A DNA stretch of 64,000 nucleotides from Actinomycetaceae bacterium (GTDB taxonomy: Bacteria; Actinomycetota; Actinomycetes; Actinomycetales; Actinomycetaceae): positions 174,160 through 238,159 of the forward strand of contig JAUNVG010000001.1 of NCBI GenBank assembly GCA_030537735.1, given 5' to 3'. Shown here in pieces: positions 17,427-25,211 of this stretch. The notes beneath the pieces were generated by a model that was not told the DNA's origin, made no database searches, and saw nothing but the letters and a program-made list of their open reading frames with translations. Position numbers and translations under genes: made by a program. Every line of letters starts with the position of its first letter. Positions within the stretch are counted from its first letter, which is position 1.

Positions 17427-17468
17427 ATATATGTATACCTAACGGTGTACATATATATATATATATAT
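17427..17468. repeat. inverted repeat plus (AT)9 microsatellite
   Basis: ATATATGTATACC (17427-17439) pairs with GGTGTACATATAT (17444-17456) with a single G-T pair around a 4-base loop. It continues into an uninterrupted (AT)9 run at 17451-17468. Very AT-rich relative to the rest of the window. Confidence 0.7.
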
Positions 17469-17608
17469 TGATCATTCCGAAGCAAGCTCGGTTGAACCTA
17501 TCTCCCGAACAACGTTAGGAGCAAAATGAACAGTTGCGCTAGCCTGCGAGCAACGCGCAACCAAATCGTTACGGTCTGAAATCTCGGTCAGTAATAAAGT
17601 TTTAGGAA

Positions 17609-17827
17609 ATGAAGCCGGCCGCTACCCAAACTGGGCGGCGCGTGTCATGGTGTGACCTGGTAACACGTTGGACGCTGGTCCGCGTTGATCTGCTGGCTTT
17701 GTATGGGGTGCGTGAGTGGGAAATGCACACGGAACCATTCACAGTGCTACGCGGCCTAGTGTTTTCCCTGCTCTCTCACCCTGAAAGCCAAACCGCTAAC
17801 GTCTTAGGGATACTTGACAATCAGTAA
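17609..17827 (+). pseudogene. phage tail-region protein-like small ORF
   Basis: 72 residues. The pattern WCDLVTRWTLVRVDLLALYGV followed by LRGLVFSLLSHPES recalls the short proteins encoded between tail chaperones and the tape measure in actinobacterial phages (one helix, then Tyr-Gly, then a second helix). An in-frame stop lies two codons upstream, and AGGAA directly abuts the ATG, which is too close for a good ribosome site, so it is probably a truncated remnant. The family link is by pattern only. Confidence 0.35.
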
Positions 17828-18300
17828 CCTAAGTCTGCGCAAACCCGCTCTATATCTCTAAGACTGTTGAAGAGTCGCCTCTGCGGATACTCAGGGTAAT
17901 CACCACGAACATGCGCCCTACGCAGATCATCAATGTCGTGCCGCATATCACTGACATGCAACGCCAAACTAAAGTTCTTACCGTTCACGTTATCGAAGAT
18001 TCGGTTCAGTTCCCCAACCACCTCTGCCGCGTCTTCTGTCAGTTCAAGTGACCACTCACCTTTACCCACCTCATTGATCTGAGAAGTGACGCTGTCTATC
18101 TTCTCAACCAGTGGCGTGCGGCCGGATTCGGATATAAACGCCTCACAGGTACTCGCAATCTCGGGGGTGGCGTCCTTCGTGACTGTGGGTGAGGGGGTCG
18201 CCGTTACGGTGACGGTAACCGTGGGTGAGGGAGTCGCCCCATCACTACCACACCCAGCCAATAAGGCCACCAACAAGCCCACCACGGGCACTACAAACAT
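17821..18300 (-). CDS. putative lipoprotein
   Basis: 159 residues. A hydrophobic signal (VVPVVGLLVALLAGC) with a lipobox LLAGC puts the lipidated Cys at residue 17. It is followed by a Thr/Pro/Val-rich linker (TVTVTVTATPSPTVT) and a mainly helical domain with a Cys near each end (STCEAF and ERVCADL), which may form a disulfide. Presumably tethered outside the membrane by Lgt. No family recognised. It lies inside the phage-tail remnant on the opposite strand, so it may be phage cargo. Its stop overlaps the end of the ORF at 17609. Confidence 0.7.
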   Translation of the reverse strand: MFVVPVVGLLVALLAGCGSDGATPSPTVTVTVTATPSPTVTKDATPEIASTCEAFISESGRTPLVEKIDSVTSQINEVGKGEWSLELTEDAAEVVGELNRIFDNVNGKNFSLALHVSDMRHDIDDLRRAHVRGDYPEYPQRRLFNSLRDIERVCADLGY

Positions 18301-18344
18301 TCGTCTTATAACAAGTAGCTCTACCGACCAGGAGGAGACAAAAC

Positions 18345-18566
18345 ATGTCTTTCAACGTCGGCACCCTAAACGCCGAAATCAACCTAGACTCCACCCGGTT
18401 CGACCAAGGGTTAGACAACGCCGAACGCGCACTCAAAGCACTCGGAACCACCAGCCGCGCCATAGGCAAAACCATCGCCGCAGGATTCACCGCCGCCACC
18501 GCCACTCCCCACAGTGGATCGATAAAGCGGGACACATACGGGTGGGACAAATGCGGTCGCGCCTAA
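18345..18566 (+). pseudogene. truncated phage tail tape-measure protein
   Basis: 73 residues. The first 50 (FNVGTLNAEINLDSTRFDQG, then DNAERALKALG and an alanine-rich helix) match the conserved N-terminus of siphophage tape-measure proteins. Similarity ends near residue 55, and the rest (PHSGSIKRDTYGW) reads like out-of-context sequence after a deletion. Tape-measure proteins are usually many hundreds of residues, so over 90% is missing. AGGAGGAG precedes the ATG, a good ribosome site left from the intact gene. Confidence 0.65.
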
Positions 18567-18603
18567 CGTTGTTTGCTGGCTCCCTGTAACTAAGAATCTG
18601 TTT

Positions 18604-18636
18604 CGTTGGGGGAACGTTGGGGGAACGAGGGGGGCA
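18604..18636. repeat. short direct repeat near the tRNA
   Basis: CGTTGGGGGAA occurs twice head to tail (18604-18614, 18615-18625), followed by a degenerate third copy, CGAGGGGGGCA. It lies between the tape-measure remnant and the tRNA, where an integration border would be expected. Confidence 0.6.
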
Positions 18637-18687
18637 CTGAAATGTAGTGGCTTGGACTTTTCCACGGAATATCAAGGCATAAAAAAG

Positions 18688-18761
18688 TACCCCGAGTGGG
18701 ATTCGAACCCACAACAAGCCGGGTTTGAGCCGACCGCCTCTGCCAGTTGGGCTATCGGGGC
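18688..18761 (-). tRNA. tRNA with anticodon CAA (predicted Leu), short variable loop
   Basis: Read on the minus strand: acceptor stem GCCCCGA/TCGGGGT, a 3-bp D stem GCC/GGC with GG in the loop, anticodon stem GTCGG/CCGGC around loop CTCAAAC (U33 present, anticodon CAA), a 5-base variable loop TTGTT, T arm GTGGG-TTCGAAT-CCCAC, and discriminator A. CCA is not encoded; a T6 run follows one base downstream. CAA reads UUG (Leu), yet leucine tRNAs normally have a long variable arm, so the amino-acid identity deserves caution. It is transcribed away from pdtaR. Confidence 0.85.
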
Positions 18762-18851
18762 GAAACATCACACCGATGAAGTTCATCGGATGAGCTGTCA
18801 CCATCTAGGATAGGGGATAAGTACTCAATGAACAAAACAAGGAATCTGATA

Positions 18852-19445
18852 ATGAGTTCACAATCTTCTCGCAGCAGGCGAGTGCTGGTGGCTGAGGACG
18901 AAGCCTTAATCCGTTTAGACATTGTCGAAACCCTCAAAGGCGCTGATTTCGAGATCGTAGCTGAGGTTGATAACGGTGAGGCCGCAGTTGAAAAGGCTCT
19001 GGAACTAGAACCAGACCTTTGTGTAATGGACGTGAAGATGCCGAAGATGGATGGCATCACGGCTTCGGAGAAGATCCTCAAAGAGCTTTCCTGCGCAGTG
19101 GTAATGCTCACGGCTTTCTCCCAGCCGGAACTAGTTGAACGAGCACGCGAAGCCGGAGCCATGGCCTACGTGGTTAAGCCGTTCACTCCCGCTGACCTGC
19201 TGCCCGCAGTGGAAATAGCGCTCTCCCGCCAGGCCGAAATCATGGCAATGGAAGACGAAATCGCGGACCTGACCGAACGGTTCGAAACCCGCAAACACGT
19301 TGACCGAGCCAAGGGGTTGCTCATGCAACGCATGGGAATGTCTGAGCCCGATGCTTTCCGCTGGATCCAAAAGACCTCGATGGACCGTCGCCTCTCCATG
19401 CGTGAAGTGGCTGATGCGGTAATCGAACAAGTCTCCGAAGACTAA
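18852..19445 (+). CDS. pdtaR: ANTAR-domain response regulator, PdtaR-like
   Basis: 197 residues from ATG 18852, chosen because AAGGAA is 7 bases upstream; ATG 18828 is an alternative. An N-terminal receiver domain with phospho-acceptor Asp in LCVMDVKMPKMDG and Lys in YVVKPFTPADL, then a linker helix and a C-terminal ANTAR RNA-binding domain (about 130-190: AKGLLMQRMGMSEPDAFRWI). The mycobacterial homologue is phosphorylated by PdtaS and acts on nascent mRNAs to prevent termination. Its sensor kinase is not in the window. The same gene order with polA and rpsA occurs in mycobacteria. Confidence 0.95.
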   Translation: MSSQSSRSRRVLVAEDEALIRLDIVETLKGADFEIVAEVDNGEAAVEKALELEPDLCVMDVKMPKMDGITASEKILKELSCAVVMLTAFSQPELVERAREAGAMAYVVKPFTPADLLPAVEIALSRQAEIMAMEDEIADLTERFETRKHVDRAKGLLMQRMGMSEPDAFRWIQKTSMDRRLSMREVADAVIEQVSED

Positions 19446-19453
19446 AGCACCTA

Positions 19454-19864
19454 CTAGCGGGTCACCAACTGATTAGCGACGAGGGCGGTAGAAATCAACC
19501 TACCGTCCTCGTTGCTTATACGCACCTGGTGGACGGTGCGGGTGCGCCCACAATGCACCGACTTCGCCACCGCCTCCACCCACTCACCAGTGCCGGGACG
19601 CACGTGGTTAATCGTCAGTTCGGTACCCACCGGGATCCGAGTTACCCCATCACTTGTGGAAAGCTCCATGGCGTGCTGGTAGGCCGCCAGAGAAGCAGCG
19701 GTTTCCGCTAAAGCAGCACTCGCCCCACCGTGGAGGATCCCCTGAATCTGTGTGCGCCCAGCAATCGGCATGCGCACGCGAGTTTCCTCCCGGGTACATA
19801 ACTGCACCGTCATGTCCAGCAAAGCCATTAAAGTATCGTCAGCGAAACGTTCCATAAATCTCAT
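19454..19864 (-). CDS. hotdog-fold (PaaI/YbdB-type) acyl-CoA thioesterase
   Basis: 136 residues. The motif ILHGGASAALAETAASLAA is the hotdog helix with the catalytic-region HGG and a following Glu; the C-terminal GRTRTVHQVRISNEDGRLI is a family beta-strand. Members of this group hydrolyse aromatic or short-chain acyl-CoA thioesters; the substrate here is unknown. The initial ATG is preceded on its strand by GTTAAT and six bases. It is convergent with pdtaR (8-base gap) and divergent from polA. Confidence 0.88.
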   Translation of the reverse strand: MRFMERFADDTLMALLDMTVQLCTREETRVRMPIAGRTQIQGILHGGASAALAETAASLAAYQHAMELSTSDGVTRIPVGTELTINHVRPGTGEWVEAVAKSVHCGRTRTVHQVRISNEDGRLISTALVANQLVTR

Positions 19865-19936
19865 TGTGACATTAACTCAGCCCCGGCGCGCTCATCTGCG
19901 CCGCCAACGATTCGCGCAGTGGGATAGTCTGGGACA

Positions 19937-22708
19937 ATGAGCAACCAACGTATCCTCATCATTGACGGCCACTCCATGGCGTTTCGTGCCTTCTTTGCCC
20001 TGCCGGTGGAGAACTTCAACACCACTACCGGCCAACCCACGAACGCTATCTACGGTTTCTTAACCATGATGTTGAAACTGGTTGAAACTCATAAACCCAC
20101 CCACCTGGTGGTGGCTTTCGACACCTCACGACACTCCTTCCGCACCGAAATCTACCCCGATTACAAGGGGGGTCGGGCCGCTACTCCGGAAGAGTTCAAA
20201 GGGCAGGTTCCCCTGCTGAAGCAGGTACTTGACGCTGCTCGCGTTGCGCGCGTGGAGTTGGACGGTTTCGAAGCCGATGACCTGCTTGCCACCATCGCCC
20301 ACCAGGGTGAGAAGGCCGGGATGGAGGTGCTCTTAGCTTCCGGGGATCGCGATACTTTCCAGCTGATCACCCCCACTACTTCGGTTATTTACCCGGGGCG
20401 TTCGACCTCTGACCTGCGGGTTATGGATCCGGCGGCGGTGGAGGAAAAATACCAAGTTGGTCCCCAGCAGTATCCGGAATTGGCGGCGCTGGTGGGGGAG
20501 TCTGCCGATAACTTGCCGGGAGTGCCTCTGGTGGGGGAGAAAACCGCGGCGCAGTGGTTGGCCAAGTACGGTTCCTTGGAGGAGCTGCTGGAGCGCGCCG
20601 ATGAGATTGGTGGCAAACGGGGGCAGAATCTGCGTGACCATATCGAGGACGTGCGCCGCAACCGCCGACTGAATGCTCTACTGACCGACGTTGAGGTGCC
20701 GCTTTCCTTGGAGCAGATGCAACGTCAGCCAGTGGATCGGGTGGCGTTGGAAGACCTGTTCGATACTTTAGAGTTTTCCAGTTTGCGTCAACGCGTTTTC
20801 AAAACCCTCGGTGCGGGCGAGGACGTGGCTAGCGTGGGTGCGCAGTCTGCGGCTGCAAAAGCGGCTGGTAGTGGGGAAGAAAGTGCGCCGGCTGGGGGCG
20901 GGCGAAAGGCAGTTAAGTCCCTAGACGCCAGCGAGGCCACAGCTGGCGGGGAAGGGGACGATTCTCCCTACGCCGGTTATTTGCCGGCGGAAAACCTGAA
21001 ATTGGTTGGTGATCTTTCCACCTGGCTCGAAGGCGTCGATGGGCAAACTCCGGTGGCAATACACGCCGAATACGGGGGCGGCGATATCACCGCATTGGTG
21101 TTAGCTAGTCAAACAACTGCCGTGAACTTAGATCCGACGCGATTGAACGTAGAGGACGATGCCGCCCTCGCCCAGTTCTTAGCTACCCATCCAGCCTTCA
21201 TTTGCCACCACGGTAAGGAACTGGCTCACCTGTTGAACCAGCGTGGCTGGACCCTGAGTGAACCGGTTTTCGACACCCAGTTAGCGGCTTACCTGCTGCG
21301 CCCCGAACAGCGCGACCTGTCTTTGTCCGCGGTGGCCGAACGCTACCTGGGTGTAAGCGTCAGTGAAGAAGACAACGAAGGACAGTTATCGCTTTTAGAA
21401 GATCCCACGGTGGCAGCGCAGGATGCGCGCACACTACTGCAGTTGGCGAGTGTGCTGCGCACCCAGTTAGAAAACACCGGTGGATGGCAGTTACTTAAAA
21501 CCGTGGAACTGCCGGTGCAGTCGGAGCTTTTCGAGATGGAACGCACCGGTATCGCCATGTCGATACCTCGTTTACAAGATATGTCCGAGCATCTGCGTGG
21601 CCTGGCAGCTAAAGCGCAGCAAGGTGCCTTCGACGCTATTGGCAGGGAAGTTAACCTCGCTAGCCCAATGCAACTGCAATCGGTGCTTTTCGACCAGCTG
21701 AAAATGCCGAAAACTAAGAAAACCAAGCGCGGCTACACCACTAATGCAGAAGCTTTGACACAGCTACTAGCGCAAACTGACCACCCCTTCTTGCGCTACT
21801 TGCTCGAGCACCGCGACAAAACCAAACTGGCGCAGATCGTCGATGGGTTGGCAAGCGCGGTGGAAGCGGACGGACGCATTCACACCACCTTCCAGCAAAC
21901 CATCACCGCTACTGGCCGGTTGTCGTCGATGAATCCGAACTTGCAAAATATCCCTGCCCGCACCGCGGAGGGGCTGCAGATTCGTCACACTTTCATACCC
22001 GGTGAAGGCTTTGAATCCCTGATGACGGCGGACTATTCGCAGATTGAAATGCGTATCATGGCGCACATGTCTGAAGACGCTGAACTAATTGCTGCTTTGA
22101 ATAGCGGTGAGGACCTACACCGCACTATGGCGGCAATGGTTTTCGGCGTGCCGGTGCAGGAGGTAACGGGGGAGCAACGCTCACGCATTAAAGCCACCTC
22201 CTACGGGCTGGCTTACGGGCTGTCTTCCTACGGTCTTTCGCAACAGTTAGGTATCTCGGTGCCGCAGGCGAAACAGTTGCGGGATCGTTACTTCCAGCGT
22301 TTCGGGGGGATCGGACGCTTCTTGGGGCAAGTGGTGGAAGAAGCACGTGAGCGCGGCTATACCCAAACCCTTATGGGCAGGCGCCGCTACCTGCCGGACT
22401 TGGAATCGTCCTCCCGTCAGCGTCGGGAGATGGCTGAGCGGGCGGCCTTGAATGCTCCTATCCAAGGGTCGGCGGCTGACATCATCAAAGTGGCGATGGT
22501 GGAGGTTGCGCGCGCGCTGCGGGCGCAGGAGCTTTCTTCGCGAGTGCTGCTGCAGGTACACGATGAGTTAGTGTTAGAGGTTGCTCCCGGGGAGGAGGCT
22601 GCCGTGCGCCAGTTAGTGGCGGAAATGATGGGCAAAGCTGCTTCCTTGGAGGTCCCGTTAGAAGTGTCAATCGGAGTGGGGGAATCGTGGATGGAGGCTG
22701 CGCACTAG
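19937..22708 (+). CDS. polA: DNA polymerase I
   Basis: 923 residues. The 5' nuclease domain (about 1-300) begins ILIIDGHSMAFRAFF. A Ser/Ala/Gly-rich linker (about 295-345) leads to a 3'-5' exonuclease-like domain whose metal-binding DxE is not evident, as in other actinobacterial Pol I, so proofreading is probably absent. The polymerase domain has motif A (TADYSQIEMRIMAHMS), motif B (RSRIKATSYGLAYG) and motif C (LQVHDELVLEV). It fills repair gaps and removes Okazaki primers, working with the UvrABC genes also present here. GATAGT lies 8 bases before the ATG, consistent with a leaderless start. Confidence 0.97.
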   Translation: MSNQRILIIDGHSMAFRAFFALPVENFNTTTGQPTNAIYGFLTMMLKLVETHKPTHLVVAFDTSRHSFRTEIYPDYKGGRAATPEEFKGQVPLLKQVLDAARVARVELDGFEADDLLATIAHQGEKAGMEVLLASGDRDTFQLITPTTSVIYPGRSTSDLRVMDPAAVEEKYQVGPQQYPELAALVGESADNLPGVPLVGEKTAAQWLAKYGSLEELLERADEIGGKRGQNLRDHIEDVRRNRRLNALLTDVEVPLSLEQMQRQPVDRVALEDLFDTLEFSSLRQRVFKTLGAGEDVASVGAQSAAAKAAGSGEESAPAGGGRKAVKSLDASEATAGGEGDDSPYAGYLPAENLKLVGDLSTWLEGVDGQTPVAIHAEYGGGDITALVLASQTTAVNLDPTRLNVEDDAALAQFLATHPAFICHHGKELAHLLNQRGWTLSEPVFDTQLAAYLLRPEQRDLSLSAVAERYLGVSVSEEDNEGQLSLLEDPTVAAQDARTLLQLASVLRTQLENTGGWQLLKTVELPVQSELFEMERTGIAMSIPRLQDMSEHLRGLAAKAQQGAFDAIGREVNLASPMQLQSVLFDQLKMPKTKKTKRGYTTNAEALTQLLAQTDHPFLRYLLEHRDKTKLAQIVDGLASAVEADGRIHTTFQQTITATGRLSSMNPNLQNIPARTAEGLQIRHTFIPGEGFESLMTADYSQIEMRIMAHMSEDAELIAALNSGEDLHRTMAAMVFGVPVQEVTGEQRSRIKATSYGLAYGLSSYGLSQQLGISVPQAKQLRDRYFQRFGGIGRFLGQVVEEARERGYTQTLMGRRRYLPDLESSSRQRREMAERAALNAPIQGSAADIIKVAMVEVARALRAQELSSRVLLQVHDELVLEVAPGEEAAVRQLVAEMMGKAASLEVPLEVSIGVGESWMEAAH

Positions 22709-22722
22709 TTCCGTGTAGCTGC

Positions 22723-22780
22723 GTGAATGTGCAGATATCGGACGAGTGGCACATGCCACTGAGAAAGTGTCCACATTCAC
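22723..22780. other. nested inverted repeat downstream of polA
   Basis: GTGAATGTG (22723-22731) pairs with CACATTCAC (22772-22780). Inside, AGTGGCA (22745-22751) and TGCCACT (22754-22760) form a second stem. It probably terminates polA; no U-run follows. Confidence 0.5.
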
Positions 22781-22938
22781 CAATCCGAAGCGGTTTTTAC
22801 CCCAATGTACTGGTACGATGGTGAGCTGTGTGCGCAAGCAGTACTTCTACGCTTAGAAATATTCTTCGCGTGAAAGTGGCTTGAGCACGCACTGTATCTG
22901 TCCGTTTACTAGAACATCCTATTCGGGGAAAACTCTTT

Positions 22939-24387
22939 ATGACCACCTCTACCCCCAAGCAGCCTGAGCAGGTTGCCATCAACGACATTGGATCCAAAGA
23001 GGATCTGCTAGCCGCCATCGACGAAACCATTAAGTTCTTCAAAGAAGGCGACATCGTCGAAGGTTCCGTTGTCAAGGTCGACCGTGATGAGGTCCTGCTC
23101 GACATCGGTTACAAAACCGAAGGCGTTATCCTATCCCGTGAACTGTCCATCAAACACGACATCGATCCTGAAGATGTCGTAAACGTTGGGGACAGTATTG
23201 AAGCCCTCGTCCTCCAGATGGAAGACAAAGAAGGCCGTTTGCTGCTTTCCAAGAAGCGCGCCCAGTACGAACGTGCTTGGGGCACTATTGAGAAGGTCAA
23301 GGAAGAAGACGGCGTCGTCACCGGCACCGTTATCGAGGTCGTTAAGGGCGGCCTAATCCTCGACATCGGCCTGCGTGGCTTCCTCCCCGCCTCCTTGGTG
23401 GAGATGCGTCGCGTGCGTGACCTGCAGCCCTACATCGGTCGCGAACTGGAAGCGAAGATCATCGAACTCGACAAGAACCGCAACAACGTGGTGCTGTCGC
23501 GTCGTTCCTGGCTGGAACAAACCCAGTCCGAGGTCCGCACCAACTTCCTGCACACCCTGCAGAAGGGTCAGGTTCGTTCCGGGGTGGTTTCCTCCATCGT
23601 CAACTTCGGTGCGTTCGTGGACCTCGGTGGCGTAGACGGCCTGGTTCACGTTTCCGAACTGTCCTGGAAGCACATCGACCACCCGTCCGAAGTGGTTGAG
23701 GTTGGCGACGAAGTTACCGTCGAGGTACTTGACGTTGACATGAGCCGTGAGCGCGTGTCCTTGTCGCTGAAGGCCACTCAGGAAGATCCGTGGCAGACCT
23801 TCGCCCGCACCCACGCCATTGGCCAGGTTGTGCCGGGTAAGGTCACCAAGCTGGTTCCCTTCGGTGCGTTCGTGCGTGTCGAGGACGGTATCGAAGGCCT
23901 GGTTCACATCTCCGAGCTGGCTCAGCGCCACATCGAAGCTCCCGAGCAGGTTGTGAAGGTAAACGACGAAGTCTTCGTCAAGATTATCGACATCGATCTG
24001 GAGCGTCGCCGCATCTCCCTGTCGCTCAAGCAGGCTAACGACGGTGTGGATCCGCAGTCTGAAGACTTCGATCCCTCGCTCTACGGTATGGCTGCCGAGT
24101 ACGACGAGAACGGCAACTACAAGTACCCTGAAGGCTTCGATCCCGAAACCCAGGAATGGATGGAAGGCTACGAAGCACAGCGCGACGCTTGGGAGGCTCA
24201 GTACGCTGAGGCTCACGCCCGTTGGGAAGCCCACAAGGCTCAGGTCGCCCGCGCTCAGGAAGAGGACGCGGAAGCTGCTCCCACCGTGGAAGAAACCGCT
24301 TCTTACTCCACTCCGGTAGAGTCCTCCGGCACCCTGGCTTCAGATGAGGCTCTGGCTGCTTTGCGTGAGAAGCTCACCAACAACTAA
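22939..24387 (+). CDS. rpsA: 30S ribosomal protein S1
   Basis: 482 residues. Four S1 RNA-binding repeats are seen (about 36-105, 122-190, 208-278 and 294-364), each with a G-x-V..G.F-V/L..G pattern such as VNFGAFVDLGGVDGLVHVSEL. The acidic/alanine-rich C-terminus replaces the last repeats of the six-repeat E. coli protein, as in other actinobacteria. S1 helps mRNA bind the 30S subunit; leaderless mRNAs, which seem frequent here, depend on it less. The codon use is strongly biased to C-ending codons, as for a highly expressed gene. A leader of about 100 bases may carry autoregulation. Confidence 0.97.
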   Translation: MTTSTPKQPEQVAINDIGSKEDLLAAIDETIKFFKEGDIVEGSVVKVDRDEVLLDIGYKTEGVILSRELSIKHDIDPEDVVNVGDSIEALVLQMEDKEGRLLLSKKRAQYERAWGTIEKVKEEDGVVTGTVIEVVKGGLILDIGLRGFLPASLVEMRRVRDLQPYIGRELEAKIIELDKNRNNVVLSRRSWLEQTQSEVRTNFLHTLQKGQVRSGVVSSIVNFGAFVDLGGVDGLVHVSELSWKHIDHPSEVVEVGDEVTVEVLDVDMSRERVSLSLKATQEDPWQTFARTHAIGQVVPGKVTKLVPFGAFVRVEDGIEGLVHISELAQRHIEAPEQVVKVNDEVFVKIIDIDLERRRISLSLKQANDGVDPQSEDFDPSLYGMAAEYDENGNYKYPEGFDPETQEWMEGYEAQRDAWEAQYAEAHARWEAHKAQVARAQEEDAEAAPTVEETASYSTPVESSGTLASDEALAALREKLTNN

Positions 24388-24404
24388 CGCAGCTTAGTTT
24401 CCTG

Positions 24405-24445
24405 GCGGGGCTGGTCACTTCGGTGACTGGCCCCGCTCGCTTTTA
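24405..24445 (+). terminator. rpsA terminator
   Basis: A 14-bp stem with two G-U pairs (GCGGGGCTGGTCAC against GTGACTGGCCCCGC) closed by a UUCG tetraloop and followed by TCGCTTTTA. This strong hairpin spans the GTG at 24423 and argues against that codon as the cutC start. Confidence 0.85.
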
Positions 24446-24473
24446 CCTCCTTCTTCACACCTTTGGAGCTACC

Positions 24474-25172
24474 TTGTTGAAAGTCGAAATCTGCGTCACC
24501 TCCCCAGCCGGCATAGAAGCCGCTGTCGCCGCCGGCGCTGACCGGGTGGAGTTATGTCGTGACCTCACCTGTGGGGGAGTGACCGCTGATGATGAACTGA
24601 TCCAGCGAGCAATGGTTCTTTGCGCTCAAGCTGGCGTGGGGCTGCGGTTGCTGGTGCGCAGCATATCTCATGGCTTCACCCACTCGGTAACTGAGGCAGG
24701 TGATTTGGTGCAGCAGTTGCGTCGTTTGCACCTGCTGACTAAAAACACAGCTAACTTAGATGTTGGGTTTGTAGTGGGTGCGCTGACTGAAAGAGGGGGA
24801 GTGGATCGAGGTTTCTTGCGTCAGGCCCGCCAGGCCGCGGGGGATTGCCCGCTGGTTTTCCACCGCGCGATTGATGCTGCCACTGACTACAAGCTGGCGT
24901 TGGAGCAGGTAGCTGAAGCCGGTTTCGATGCGGTCCTCACTACCGGAGGTAACGGTGCTAGCGCGGATGTAGCGGGACTATCTAAGGCCCGTGAAGTCCT
25001 CGGCAGCAGGTGTAAAGTAATCGGCTCTGGCGGGCTGCGCGCTAGCAATATCGCTGAGGTCATTCGAAAGGCGCGCTTGGAGGAAGTACACTTTCGCGCC
25101 CCCACTGATAGTCCCGACGAAACCAACCCCCACCTTGCCAAGGCGATAACGCGCGCCGCGCGTAGCCTGTGA
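24474..25172 (+). CDS. cutC: CutC family protein
   Basis: 232 residues from TTG 24474 (or TTG 24477), with GGAG just upstream; family similarity begins directly there (KVEICVTS). TIM-barrel protein with AGADRVELCRDLTCGG, LLVRSISHGF, FHRAIDAA, VLTTGG and IGSGGLR, all typical of CutC. First linked to copper handling in E. coli, but that role is disputed and the real reaction is unknown. It lies between the rpsA terminator and coaE. Confidence 0.9.
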   Translation: MLKVEICVTSPAGIEAAVAAGADRVELCRDLTCGGVTADDELIQRAMVLCAQAGVGLRLLVRSISHGFTHSVTEAGDLVQQLRRLHLLTKNTANLDVGFVVGALTERGGVDRGFLRQARQAAGDCPLVFHRAIDAATDYKLALEQVAEAGFDAVLTTGGNGASADVAGLSKAREVLGSRCKVIGSGGLRASNIAEVIRKARLEEVHFRAPTDSPDETNPHLAKAITRAARSL

Positions 25173-25198
25173 ATGCTGCGAGGGCTGTTGCCTAACCG

Positions 25199-25204
25199 TA
25201 AGAT
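25199..25204 (+). promoter_or_regulatory. -10 element, possible leaderless promoter of coaE
   Basis: TAAGAT is 7 bases before the ATG at 25212, which supports that start over the ATG at 25173. Confidence 0.35.
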
Positions 25205-25211
25205 AGCTTCC

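Larger units (their letters stand above)
17076..17608. other. long AT-richer non-coding stretch
   Basis: About 530 bases without a gene I can support. It holds a hairpin at 17121-17146 (CAGGGTAGGGG against CCCCTGCCCTG, one mismatch) that may terminate the preceding gene, an inverted repeat with an adjoining (AT)9 tract at 17427-17468, and otherwise low-complexity, probably decayed DNA. Confidence 0.5.
17609..18690. mobile_element. decayed phage-tail module ending at a tRNA gene
   Basis: Inferred remnant of an integrated phage: a small ORF resembling tail-assembly-chaperone-region proteins (17609), a lipoprotein gene on the other strand (17821-18300), and the first 50 or so residues of a tape-measure protein (18345), in the usual chaperone-then-tape-measure order. 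It ends at the 3' end of a tRNA gene, a classic integration site. No integrase, terminase or capsid gene remains, and I found no duplicated tRNA 3' end at a left border, so the borders are uncertain. Confidence 0.45.

Noticed and set aside
18688..18704. Duplicate tRNA 3' end (attL/attR pair) for the phage remnant
   Set aside because: No second copy of the T-arm/acceptor sequence was found between 16500 and 18688.
23353..24234. 293-residue minus-strand ORF opposite rpsA
   Set aside because: Mirror of biased codons in the S1 repeats; His/Val/Leu repeats reflect the sense sequence.
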